Below, piece after piece: positions 32,226 through 41,839 of a stretch of DNA of 64,000 nt. Source of the DNA: Neoceratodus forsteri (Eukaryota > Chordata > Ceratodontiformes > Ceratodontidae); contig CM028129.1 of assembly GCA_016271365.2 (NCBI GenBank), positions 841,916,001-841,980,000 on the forward strand, read 5' to 3'. Position 1 is the stretch's first letter; each line of letters opens with the position of its first letter. Both the position numbers and the translations under genes were made by a program. Under the pieces are notes generated by a model. The model was not told where the DNA came from, did no database searches, and saw only the letters and a program-made list of their open reading frames with translations.

Positions 32226-32520
32226 AAGTAAATTGGGGCTAGCCGGAGTACATGGGCGCGACTGAAGGAGTGTTGACACTGGAGTCAAACGGAACCAAAA
32301 TGAAACAAAAAAGAGCTTTCAAGGAGGTACAGGCCTTACCTGTACATAGTTTGAATGCTCTTTCCATGGACTTTCATAATTTGAGGGTTCCAGTATTGTT
32401 ACCTTCCTTCTATGTTTTTCAGTACATGGTGTGACGTGCTCACTGAAGTGAGGGAGTCAGCACTGACGGCGATCCTGACCGTCATCATCGTTACAATTGC
32501 AGTCACCTTACTGAAGTCCT
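32226..32520. other. Unassigned intronic sequence
   Basis: No feature recognised. A 60-codon frame has no motif. Confidence 0.4.
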
Positions 32521-32521
32521 C

Positions 32522-32706
32522 CATAATATAGAGGATTGTATATGAGCAGCCATACGTAACAAGGATATTTTTGTGTAGAGAGGTTTACTTGGTAACAGAT
32601 GACCTCGAGAGTGCAGCTCGAGAGATACTCTGTTACCAAGGGAACCTCAAGATACAAGAATGTCCTTGTTTGCGTATGACTGCTCATACACAGTCTTGTA
32701 TAGTGT
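32522..32706. repeat. 185-bp hairpin, foldback family F, copy 1
   Basis: The left arm (ATATGAGCAGCCATACGTAA, CAAGGATATTTTTGTG, TTGGTAACAGATGACCTCGAG) pairs with the right arm (TATGAGCAGTCATACGCAAA on the minus strand, GGTAACAGAG, CTCGAG). The centre is a seven-base spacer between CTCGAG words. The copy at 33,000 has the same plan: an outer GTATGG word, then GTAACAAG, then a CTCGAG core. Confidence 0.82.
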
Positions 32707-32897
32707 ATGGGCAGTCAAAGCATACAAAATCACACAAAAGCAGCTGGAGAAGACAACAGAGAATATATATTTTAACATGTTCTTTTTGTTTTAGTGACAG
32801 TGTGCTGCAGATGTTTCTGCAAGTTCAAGTTTAAAAAAAACAGAAACTTCCAGTTTAACTGGATTGAGGATAGCAACTATGTGGCAGCATTCCAAGT

Positions 32898-32976
32898 TGT
32901 TATGCTGCAGTACTGACATATCTAGTGCAGCATAACAGCTGTGATGACATAGCTACTGCAGCATAACAACTCCATT
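32898..32976. repeat. Inverted GTTATGCTGCAGTA repeat cluster, copy 1
   Basis: TTGTTATGCTGCAGTA is followed by TGCAGCATAACA and then CTACTGCAGCATAACAA, making a short two-step palindrome. A second, very similar cluster is at 33,778. Confidence 0.8.
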
Positions 32977-32999
32977 CTAGTTATGGATTTCTATCCATA

Positions 33000-33182
33000 A
33001 CATAGAGGATAATGTATGGTCCTCTATCCGTAACAAGTTTGTAAACTCTTCGAGAGGTTGTCATGGCGACGTTTAGAACCTCGTAGCGGAAGCTCGAGGA
33101 GGTTTAGTCGCCATGACTATCTTCGAGAAGAGTTTCAACTTGTTACGTGATAGAGGACCATACATTGTCTTTTATAGTGTAT
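33000..33182. repeat. 183-bp hairpin, foldback family F, copy 2
   Basis: The left arm (AATGTATGGTCCTCTATCCG, TAACAAGTTTGTAAACTCTT, TGTCATGGCGAC) pairs almost base for base with the right arm (ATAGAGGACCATACATTGTC, AAGAGTTTCAACTTGTTAC, GTCGCCATGAC). The centre lies at CCTCG...CTCGAGG. It is about 300 bp from copy 1. Confidence 0.85.
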
Positions 33183-33249
33183 GGTCACCATCTAATGTAT
33201 TTCAAGTTTGAAATCTCAGATTTACACGCAGTTACCCTTAGCCATTAGG

Positions 33250-33775
33250 AGAGAAACAATCAGCCGGTACAGTTTGTTAACAAAATTTTACTTACGCTTG
33301 TGTACACAGCACGGATCGACATCCCGAGTGACAATTGAAAGAAACAAACAAAATTACAGTATTTTTACTGTTTTTCTTTTAATTTTACATTTTATCTTTT
33401 AATTAGTCTATTTTGGTGCGGATGATTTGACGTGCTGCCATGACCTCTGGAGCTGAAGACGTCACCTGCTACGAGACAAATGAGAGGGACAGTTGGAGTC
33501 AAAGTTCAAAGGAAGTGATTTTGTTAGGGCAGGGGTCACGGGAGTTCGTATACTTATGTTAGATTTAGTTGGTGTCCTCATTACAGTTTGTCTGATGCCC
33601 GCCTGAGAGGTAATTTATTATTTTATCGTTTACTGCCCCCTACAGAAAACAGAAGCTGACACTGTATTTTTTATAGATGGGCTCCCACTTTGAATTTACC
33701 GCTCGGGTAAATGGCAAATGTTCTGAGGTAAGGCTTGACAACGCGGCTCACGCTTTTGGAATGCAAGCAAGGTTC
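33250..33775. other. Unassigned intronic sequence
   Basis: AT-rich, no recognised feature. It includes TTTACTGCCCCCTACAG near 33,630, which could pass for a splice acceptor, but no coding frame follows. Confidence 0.4.
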
Positions 33776-33777
33776 TA

Positions 33778-33846
33778 AGTTGTTATGCTGCAGTAGCTAC
33801 GTACCTGGTGCAGCATAACAACAAGCTACTGCAGCATAACAACGTT
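33778..33846. repeat. Inverted GTTATGCTGCAGTA repeat cluster, copy 2
   Basis: TTGTTATGCTGCAGTAGCTA, GTGCAGCATAACAAC and AGCTACTGCAGCATAACAAC match the cluster at 32,898. Both are followed by a TATGGATTT word. Both lie in the long intron of the P2X7-like gene. Confidence 0.8.
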
Positions 33847-34509
33847 TTAGTTGGTATGGATTTTTATGCTTAACAGCATTCTACCATACATTATAACATT
33901 CTACCACACACTATGACGCACTTATGCAATACCTCATGAATTTGAATGTCCCATAGCTTACTGATTCTGGATTGGGTCCTCAAAAACATCATGTCGGACT
34001 TCATGAAGCTGTACCTGGGCACACCACAGGACTTCATCATCAAGGCACACATTTTTGAAAGAAGATGCCTGCGTTACACATTGAGCATCTGAAAAAAAAA
34101 GATGTAAAGTAACATGAATAACAGCATTATTATGTACAACATAGTGCATAACATAGTTAAGACATTACCCTGATGCTTGTCATCAACAGCCTTGATGTCA
34201 TGGCAACAGATGCTTTCGTGCTTGGTTGGCATGGCCTCACATGACCCACACATACACCAGCCAGTGTTTCCAGCTCTGTGTCCTTCAACATCCATGACTC
34301 TGTCACTGTCTTCAGAATCTGAGTCACAAGAGTTTGCAACCTGAATATTGTCAGGTGGCATCTCACCATCCAGGTACTCAGGTTCAAACATATGTAGCTG
34401 AAGCATTCCTCTGCTTCGGTAAGTTGATATCTCATCACTACTAGAATCAGAATATCCAGCCATTGCCCAATTTGTTACTTGTGTGGGAAGACATAGTTGC
34501 AACACCTGT

Positions 34510-35100
34510 AAGGAACAATATCACTACAGACATATTATATGTCAGCAGCCACCGTATGCCAAGTCTTAAAGCAGTCACACGAACATTATTTGTTCTGTTT
34601 TGTCACTTATTTTTGATTTACGTACTTATATTCCTGCACACACAGCCCTGTAAAGCTGGGATAGCCACAGCATCATCACCATGGCTCCTGCTTCATCCAC
34701 TGCTGGCAATTTTGTGGCTGTTTTACTTGTTCACAGGCTGGCACTTGCACTATTGCATATGACGGTGCCACGCATGTTCACATGCATGGTGCTGTCAAGC
34801 GTTTCTGCTGCACCACACCATCCATATTGCATCATCAGTGCACCAGCCACCAGTAGGGTCCAGAATACTACTGACTGCCGAACACCACACCCTCCAGACA
34901 GAATGAGAGCTGACCACCGGACACTCAGTCATTTTCCTCGCTGACGTCCTGTATAGGCCCACACTGCATCCCAAATGACAGTTTCCTGAATATGTGAGGT
35001 ATGACATCCAGTGCCTCAACCTTCAGCACCCCACTGGATGGACCAAGCAATATTTTCAATCACTGACACACAGACACTAGTTACTGAATAAAAAGTTTCA
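34510..35100. other. Unassigned sequence upstream of the P2X7-like gene
   Basis: Would be intron if the 5' exon at 35,106 is real. No other feature recognised. Confidence 0.4.
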
Positions 35101-35105
35101 CTCAC

Positions 35106-35195
35106 CTGACAATTAGTAAAAAGAAATGGGAGGAATGCTAGTGACAAGCAGTGCCGCCCCGCCTAGGCCATTCCTCCATTGGCACTGGTTAAGGA
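35106..35195 (-). other. Possible non-coding 5' exon of the P2X7-like gene
   Basis: On the minus strand ATTTTTTTAG precedes TCCTTAACCAGTGCC, and TTGTCAG is followed by GTGAGTGAAAC, so a 90-base exon is bounded by good acceptor and donor sites. It has an ATG with only 13 codons before a stop, so it is probably non-coding. Another donor-like site on the same strand (AAAAA|GTAAGTT at 36,517) may mark an exon still further upstream. This is inference from splice-site shape only. Confidence 0.35.
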
Positions 35196-35569
35196 CTAAA
35201 AAAATAGTTAGTATTCATTGAACATAATAACAGTGACAAATAAAGAATCATAACACTGTCACGATGCCTTCAAGGTTACACAGAAATACAGTATGACCAT
35301 AACATACAACAGTACAGATTAATATCAGCTACAGTTGTACAAATATCAATGAGAAAGTGTTATGACTGGTCCACGAATCACTAACATGTGCACAACGTGA
35401 ATACAATCTTACTATGCAGCATCACATTTTCAATAAAGTGTAATCGTTGTCATATCAAGGGAATAGGTAAGACCATGATGTGGAAGCAACACTTGCAGGC
35501 ACTGGTGACATTCGTGACATGCATTCAGACTAGTTTCAATTGCTTGTACAGACACCCACACCTACACCC

Positions 35570-35774
35570 ACACATGCACGAGCACAGACACACACACACA
35601 CACATACACACTGTCACTCAATCAGTAATTCTTAGGTCTACACAGCCTTGGACAACAGTATACATCTCTGTCTGCTATGGCTGGCAACAGTGAAACATTT
35701 ATTCTGCAAGCATATCTTCTCTGCTGTGCACACAGAACCACAAAGATCCAAATAATGTCTAGGTTGCTATCCTT

Positions 35775-35868
<94 letters not shown>
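35570..35868. repeat. (CA)n and (CT)n microsatellites
   Basis: (CA)n lies at about 35,588-35,604 and again, long and pure, at about 35,777-35,828. The second passes into (CT)n at about 35,830-35,866. The 170 bp between them are unassigned. Confidence 0.93.
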
Positions 35869-35871
<3 letters not shown>

Positions 35872-35884
35872 GAGGCCTAACATG

Positions 35885-36845
35885 ACATTCTAACACAAGT
35901 ACACTATTTTGAAATTTGCTTGCCAGGACAGAAAGAGAATGTCATGTTAGTGTTAGTAGTAGAGTAGTTTTGGGCTGGAGGAGGAGATAATCCTAGGCCC
36001 CTGGTAGTGAAAACAGCGCAGCATTGAATATATGTTGTGCAGTGGGATTTCTGGATTGCATGGAGTTTGCAGGTCTTTATTTTCTCTCATTTTCATTGCT
36101 GTAGGTCTACCTAGCCCACATCACTTTTAAAATACATGGAACATAAGTGAGACACTGTACAATGAAACTGGTTGCCTGCATTGTGCATGTAGGGGTCTTA
36201 GCGAGTGGTTAATGACTGAAAAATAGTAAATAATCCTGGGATCGTATTATACTGCAATATAATATACATGACAAGCCATATGTTACTCAAATAATAAGGG
36301 GTTACAGTTCTTGCACAAATAAATTACTTCTCTCAAGCACTTAAACACAAGGCTGCTGCACCGTTTTGGTCACAGGCACAACACATAGGAGATGGGTAAG
36401 GACAATGTGCACTGGTTGGAAGAGATAATTTTTACCTCAAATGAAGATGATGTACATATTCTGTTACTTTCCACAAATTAAATTAATACACAGTAGGTAA
36501 TAGGATGTTTAACTTACTTTTTGATCACAAGAAAGCAAGTTCTAACAGCAAGAAGTGACCACGCTCAGTACAGTGACACACACTATCACCAGAAAGGGAG
36601 GAGCACGTCGGTCGCGTCACTCCCGGTGCTTGCGATGCTGTTGAGACTGAAATATGGAGGAGAAATGCGGGGATAACACAAAACAGAAAAAAAAGGTATT
36701 TGAAAACATTTTATTACATCCAGGACTTCCACTAGAATGTACATATGCAATACTGACGTGATATTGTACCGCAAGCACTGTTCCATTCTCCTTTAAGCTA
36801 GCCCTGGCAAAAAGAAATACAGGTGAGAGATACAGGCTAAGTGGG
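35885..36845. other. Unassigned sequence
   Basis: No coding motif. A GC-richer spot at 36,595-36,640 (GAGGAGCACGTCGGTCGCGT) stands out and could be a promoter region for the minus-strand gene or the end of its element. I found no matching inverted copy near 25.5 kb by eye. Confidence 0.4.
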
Positions 36846-36941
36846 CAAGCATTAAGGATGCAATATTCAAGCAACATCCCATTGTGTTAGAGAGAAAAGG
36901 AAGTACAAAAGAAGAAGGAAACCACTTTGGTTCTCAAGGCA

Positions 36942-37160
36942 GTATAATGCAGTGGTCTAAGGCTCTGAGCTGCAAATCTCGTGACATCCAGCAGACCAGA
37001 CCTGGGTTTGAATCCCACAGCTTCCACTTGCATACTGTGTGACCCTGAGCAAGTCACTTAACCTCCTTGTGCTCCCAGGTCGCTCCTGTAAAAAAGCTTT
37101 CAGCTTAGTGTGCTATACCTGGTTAAACAACCAAATAAAAAAACAAACAAAAAAAAAAAC
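36942..37160 (+). mobile_element. tRNA-derived SINE with CORE/MIR-like central region
   Basis: The head has a tRNA-like A box (TATAATGCAGTGGTCTAAGG) and B box (GGGTTTGAATCCCAC) about 50 bp apart, as in RNA polymerase III promoters. It is followed by CTGTGTGACCCTGAGCAAGT then CACTTAACCTCCTTGTG, the conserved CORE/MIR block. The end is CTGGTTAAACAACC and an A-rich tail. Direct repeats CAGTA (36,940-36,944 and 37,160-37,164) flank it and restore the interrupted CR1 sequence when removed. This shows insertion by target-primed reverse transcription after the CR1 was in place. Confidence 0.85.
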
Positions 37161-37161
37161 A

Positions 37162-37491
37162 GTAGCAGAAAAGGTTAGAGCCAAAAGACTGGCCTTCAGG
37201 AAATATAAGGGAACACAGCAGAATGAAGATAGGGAGGCATTCCAAACTTCACTAAAGGAAGCAGGGAAGGCAGTAAGGCAGAAAAAGACCCAAACCAAGG
37301 AAACACTAGCACAAACAGTAAAAGAAGGTGGCAAGACTTTCTATAGATACATTAGTGAAAAGAGAAAGTCCAGAGGAGGTATTGCTAAGATCAAAGGGGA
37401 TAAGAGGGCATGTGAGGAAGAGGACCATGTAAAAGCATCTATCCTAAATAGATACTTCTGCTCAGTATTTACTAAAGAGATGGTAGAGTAG
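37162..37491 (+). pseudogene. CR1 ORF2 linker region before the RT
   Basis: The frame after the SINE reads VAEKVRAKRLAFRKYKG, GKTFYRYISEKRKSRGGIA and ASILNRYFCSVFTKEMVE, then a stop at 37,489. The wording matches the minus-strand copy at 13.9-14.1 kb closely. The first methionine of this open frame lies in the SINE and is not a true start. Confidence 0.88.
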
Positions 37492-37587
37492 GGCCCACAG
37501 CTCAGCACCATGGACACAGGGGGGAGGGAGGTGTGCACTAGTCCCATCACAAAAGAAAGGGTCCTATAAGAGCTCGATAAGCTCAGG

Positions 37588-38307
37588 ATGGACAAGGCAA
37601 TGGGACCTGATGGCATACATCCCAGGGTACTAAAGGAGCTAAGGGTGGAACTAGCAGGCCATTATCAGAACTGTTTAGTGAGTCTCAGCACAGGAGAGGT
37701 CCCAGAAGACTGGAAAAGGGCTCATGTGATCCCGCTCCACAAGAGTGGTAGCAGGGAGGAGGCGGGGAACTACAGACTGGTCAGTCTTACCTCAGTAGTG
37801 GGCAAGATTATGGAGGCACTCCTTAAGGAAAGGATAGTGCAACACCTGGAATCCATAGGAGCACAGGATCCAAGACAGCATGGGTTTACAAAAGGAAGGT
37901 CCTGTCAAACTAATCTCATAGAATTCCTTGACTGGGTAACTAGAGTGATGGACCAAGGGGGAGCAGTTGATGTTGCCTACCTTGACTTCAGCAAAGCTTT
38001 CGATACTGTTCCACATAGAAGATTGATTAATAAGCTGGGTAGGCTTGGGGTGGGTCAGGAGTTGGTCAATTGGGTGGAAAACTGGTTGACGGGCAGAAAA
38101 CAGAGAGTAGTGGTAAACGGTATACAGTCAGAAGAGATGCAAGTCACAAGTGGGGTACCTCAGGGATCAGTCCTGGGGCCAGTCCTCTTCAATATCTTCA
38201 TCAGTGACATTGCAGATGGACAGGAGGGTAAGGTTTGTCTGTTTGCAGATGACACCAAGATCTGCAACAGAGGAGATGATCCAGATGGGGTGAGGTGGGC
38301 AGAATGA
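37588..38307 (+). pseudogene. CR1 ORF2 reverse transcriptase, first part
   Basis: A 239-codon frame covers the fingers and palm: KAMGPDGIHPRVLKEL, GEVPEDWKRAHVIPLHK, QHGFTKGRSCQTNL, VAYLDFSKAFDTVPHRRL, VTSGVPQGSVLGPVLFNIFI and the catalytic FADD at 38,242-38,253. All motifs look intact. In the element this enzyme copies its own RNA at a nick made by the endonuclease. The frame ends in a short deletion or frameshift at about 38,290; the thumb continues in another frame from 38,320. Confidence 0.92.
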
Positions 38308-38319
38308 GAAGAGATCTGG

Positions 38320-38960
38320 ATAAACTAGCAAAATGGTTGGAAGATTAGCAACTGGGGTTTAACGCAAAGAAGTGCAAGATCATGCACATAGGGAAGAGAA
38401 ACTCTGAAGCCACCTATAGGCTAGGAGGGGAGTTGCTGGCAGTCACAAAGGAAGAAAGAGACTGGGCATCATAATCACCAATGTCCTTTAATCATCCAAG
38501 CAGACCATTAAAGCAGTAGATAAGACTAGGCGGATGTTAGGGTGTATTAGTAGGGGTATCACAAGTTGGAAGAGGGAGGTAATAATCCCTCTTTACAAGA
38601 CACTGGTTAGGCCCCATCTGGAGTACTGTGTGCAGTACTGGAGACCACACTTTCACAAGGACATTAACCAAATTGAGGCAGTCCAGAGAAGGGCAACCAA
38701 AATGGTGCAGGGACTGCATCAAAAGACATATGAGGACAGATTAACCGAGCTCAATATGTATAGCCTTGAGCAAAGGAGGGAGAGAGGCGATATGATCGAG
38801 ACATTCAAACACCTTAAGGGCATTAACAAGGTGAAAGAGTCTGGCATGTTTCAATATAAGAAAAATAGCAGGACAAGAGGACACAACATGAGATTAGAGG
38901 AGGCCAATTAAGGGGTAATGTGAAGAAGTTCTTTTTCACAGAAAGGGTGGTGGATGCATG
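38320..38960 (+). pseudogene. CR1 ORF2 reverse transcriptase, thumb and C-terminus
   Basis: After a frameshift the sequence gives the post-palm region, then the frame 38,534-38,911: MLGCISRGITSWKREVIIPL, RPHLEYCVQYWRPHF and VQRRATKMVQGL. The last part (FFTERVVDAWNGLP-like, about 38,930) is in another frame. Together with the preceding frames this shows an almost complete but non-functional ORF2. Confidence 0.9.
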
Positions 38961-39173
38961 GAACGGCCTACCTTAGGATGTGGTGGATATGAATACAGTG
39001 CAGGGCTTCAAACAGGCATGGGATAGGCATAAGGGAGCAATACAGATGAGTATGAATAGATAGGCCATTGACAGAGCAAAGGCAGATGGCATATTCATAA
39101 GGTAGAAAAAGAAATGGGCAGACTGGATGGGCCTTGCGGTCCTTATCTGCTGTCAACTTCTATGTTTCTATGT

Positions 39174-39690
39174 TAGAAGTAATGTTGTCAATTGGGATAA
39201 TGGATTTGTATATGTGGTGGCCAGTGCTTCTGCAGCCAGGAGTGGATGTGCATGTCTTGTACTATGCAAAGGTATCTGTGGCTGGAGAAGCAGGGGCCCT
39301 GCAGGGGCCAATGCTTTTGCAGTCAGAAGTAGTGTTGTGATTTGAGTAATTGTTAATTTCTATCTGTAGCCAGAAGTGGGTGTTTGTCTCTTACACTATG
39401 CATTGGTATCTGTGGCTGTAGAAGCACTGGCCCCACATGGGCCTGCTCTTCTGCAGACAGAAGTAGTATTGTGATTTGTGTGTCATGGATTTATATCTGC
39501 TGCCAGAAGTGACTGTTTATGTCTTGCATCATGCTTGTGTATTTGTGGCTGCAGATGTGCTGAATCCTAATGATGGCTGTCTTTTGTGTCATCTGGAAAC
39601 AGTCATGTGTTTGTCTTATCTGATGATAGCTGTCTGTGGTTGCTTGTGTGGTCTTGTCCTTTTGCTGCTTGGGGCTGATCTCTATATACA
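39174..39690. repeat. Composite repeat, copy 3 (about 140-bp units plus one end)
   Basis: CAGAAGTAGTGTTGTGATTTG recurs near 39,174, 39,324 and 39,459, each followed by a GGATTTNTATCTG word and a TGCAG-CCAGAAGTG block. The period is about 135-150 bp. The right-hand end (39,570-39,680: GATGATAGCTGTCTGTGG, TTGTGTGGTCTTGTCC) matches the right end of copy 1. This copy begins exactly where the CR1 tail ends. Confidence 0.7.
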
Positions 39691-40620
39691 GTGCATACAA
39701 ATCTCTTTCCTACCTCACATCATCAAAAAACTTTTCTAGGGGCAGGTCTGCAGCACTGTTTGGCTGCTCAGCTCATACAAGGGCATTAAATTGGAAGTAG
39801 TACTTCTAATCAGCCGCCCACCCTCACCACCACCAGCAGCCACCCTAGGAGGGCCTGAAACTGGGTAAGACTGCAGACCCGACCGGGACAACTCCATGTC
39901 ACCCCCATTGGCTACTTCAGTTTGCTGCTGCCTCCAATTGGACTAGACTTTTATGCCTCTGCCTGGGATTGGTCCGCCTTGTTAACGCTGATTCTGGGCT
40001 ACTGCACCCATTGAAAAGCTTTGCAAAACACCGCATTTCTTTACCCGCCCTTCCCCCTCCAGCCTTTAATTAAATAGTCTTAAGCCCCACCCACTTCCCT
40101 AGCTGCCACCCTTCCCCTTTCCCTATTGGTCCCAACTTATCTACTCACACCAATACCACTCCTACTTTTGCCTGACATCCCACCTCTCTCTCCTTCTACT
40201 GTGACTCACTCCTTATCTCTCCTTCTTTCTTGTGTGCTTCTCTACTACCAATCCGTGCCTTATATTCACAGTTGTTGACTTGCCCTAACACCTCAACGCT
40301 ATGTTTGCTCTGATACTTATTCTCCTGTCACTGCTCCCACTCTGCTACCTTCCTGGGGCCTGCTACCCCTTCCCCCACCCAATTACCTGTTCAACTTTAC
40401 CCACTACCCCACAGGCACCCTCTGCTTTCTTCCTCCCCACACCCCTGCCCCCTATTTTTGCTAAGTGGCAACTCGCAGGATCATCCACCAAAGGTCCCTG
40501 GGCCCCTCTACCTCTGCTCCCCCATTGCAATTTATGATGTCTCTCTGGGAGTAACACCTACAGCCCGCTCGTACAAACAACACTAAGCGGTTTCATAAAC
40601 TCTCCATCAGGGCCATATGA

Positions 40621-41830
40621 TTGTCCTCTCTGAAACTTGTACTCCTTCTGCTACTTCTGTCAGGGAATATTCACCCAAACCCTGGCCCCCTAACCAACGG
40701 GCCATCAAAGAATCTGAAACACACTGGAGTTCTCATCCTTGCATCCACAAACATTTGCAGTCTCCTTCCCAAGCTTGATTCTCTACAAGTTTTCATTAAC
40801 CTGTATAAATCTGATGTCATCTCAGTTGTTGAAACATGGCTCACATCCAGAATTCCTGACTTCGCAATTGCCCTGCCTGGCTACATTGTCTTCAGGCTGG
40901 ATCGGCAGGCCAAAAGAGGTGGGAACTGTGCACTATACCTCAAAGACTCCCTCCTGGGCCACCCCTAACTGCCCTGCCCTCAGACTCAGTGGCACAGATC
41001 CTCCCAATCCGTATCATACTTGGAGCCCATGGCAAAGCACTCCCAGTTGCCGCAGTCTACATCCCCCCAAAGACCAAGTGAAAGGCCTAAACACTGTCCT
41101 GGAATTCACCTGAATGCAGCCACCTGACTCCGAGTTAATCATGCTTGGGGATTTTAACATAAATTTGCTTGCCCCTGATCCTGGAGGTCTCAAGGACACC
41201 ATTTCCTCTGTTCACCTCACACAACTGGTTGACTCCACGACCAGGCACAGCTACAGAACTGGTACCAGCTCACTACTTGACTGGATTCTATCCAGCCACC
41301 CCACCCAAATCTCCAATATCTCCATCCTCCTGGATTCCCTCAGTAATCACTGTCCTATCACCTGTGTGTGGTCCAACAAATTCCGCAAACCCCCACCATC
41401 AGTCATCACCAGTAGAATCCTCCCTCGTGGAAACCCAAATCTCCTTAAATCTCATCTCAGGAACCTGGATTGGATGCCAATCTTCAAGGCAAATGATGTC
41501 AACACAGCCTTGGACTCTTTCATCTCCATCTTCAATGAAGCCTGCGATACTTACGCCCACTTCAAAAAGTGTAAAGTTAAGTCCCTTTGCAATCCCTGGC
41601 TTACTGCAGACCTAATAGCACAGCTAAAATCAAGGGGCCACCTCTAGCTTATGGCCATGGCTCTGGATCACCAACTGCCATCCAGAACTACAAGCATGCG
41701 TGGAATGACTGCACTAAGGCTATTAAACTACACAAAAGCACCTATTACAGGAAAGCCCTCACTAACACATGGGGTAATGGTAGAGCTTTTTGGAACAACA
41801 TCAAGGAAGTGACCAGCAAATAGCCCAAAA
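40621..41830 (+). pseudogene. L2 ORF: hydrophobic 2A-like leader and AP endonuclease
   Basis: The frame at 40,621 begins SSLKLVLLLLLLSGNIHPNP followed by GPL, a leucine-rich leader ending in a 2A-like NPGP. It runs into the endonuclease: LASTNICSLLPKLDSL, ISVVETWLTSRIPDF and GYIVFRLDRQAKRGG. After a frameshift at about 40,968 it continues as LIMLGDFNINLLAPDP and LLDWILSSHP with SNHCPIT (the SDH position is here SNH). It then passes into the linker to about 41,820, with further breaks. In such LINEs the leader may cause translational separation of the leader peptide. No in-frame ATG is present at the expected start (TTG instead). Confidence 0.82.
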
Positions 41831-41839
41831 CATCCCCAA

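Larger units (their letters stand above)
30079..34505 (-). pseudogene. Three-exon gene for a P2X7-receptor C-terminal-like (P2RX7_C) cysteine-rich protein
   Basis: Exons are 34,169-34,505 (acceptor CTTACAG, ATG at 34,463), 33,962-34,088 and 30,079-30,256. The splice sites fit exactly: AGG|GTAATG to CAG|ATGC (80-bp intron) and TCA|GTAAGC to CCAG|AAC (3.7-kb intron). Joined coding length is 600 bases. Residues 1-65 are acidic and include FEPEY. From residue 68 the reading is GWCMCGSCEAMPT, then ESICCHD (C70, C72, C75, C86, C87), QCVTQ with C102 and C113, then CAVWAIR (C170) and GNYVGF near the end. This is the order of the zinc-binding cytoplasmic 'ballast' of P2X7. No channel part is present. 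One in-frame TGA replaces codon 158 (30,205-30,207); otherwise the frame is intact. The long intron holds a CR1 LINE and several foldback repeats. The gene converges on the transposase gene, and its role is unknown. Confidence 0.85.
36850..39175 (+). mobile_element. CR1-clade LINE, best-preserved RT in the window, split by a SINE
   Basis: The 5' part before the SINE still reads KYKRRRKPLWFS, the CR1 linker. It resumes after the SINE as VAEKVRAKRLAFRKYKG and ends with the tail GGGCAGACTGGATGGGCC and CTATGTTTCTATG at 39,175. The 5' limit is uncertain because the sequence before about 36,880 is too diverged to judge. Confidence 0.9.

Noticed and set aside
30100..33250. CRISPR-like direct repeats
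   Set aside because: The repeats here are minisatellites and inverted repeats. The genome is eukaryotic and no regular repeat-spacer pattern or cas gene exists.
25500..36850. Terminal inverted repeats of the putative two-gene transposon
   Set aside because: I compared the sequence around 25.5-25.8 kb with the complement of 35.9-36.8 kb by eye and found no convincing match. A computed inverted-repeat search is needed.
36942..37030. A genuine tRNA gene
   Set aside because: A and B boxes are present, but the sequence lacks a foldable acceptor stem and continues into a CORE-SINE body with an A-rich tail.
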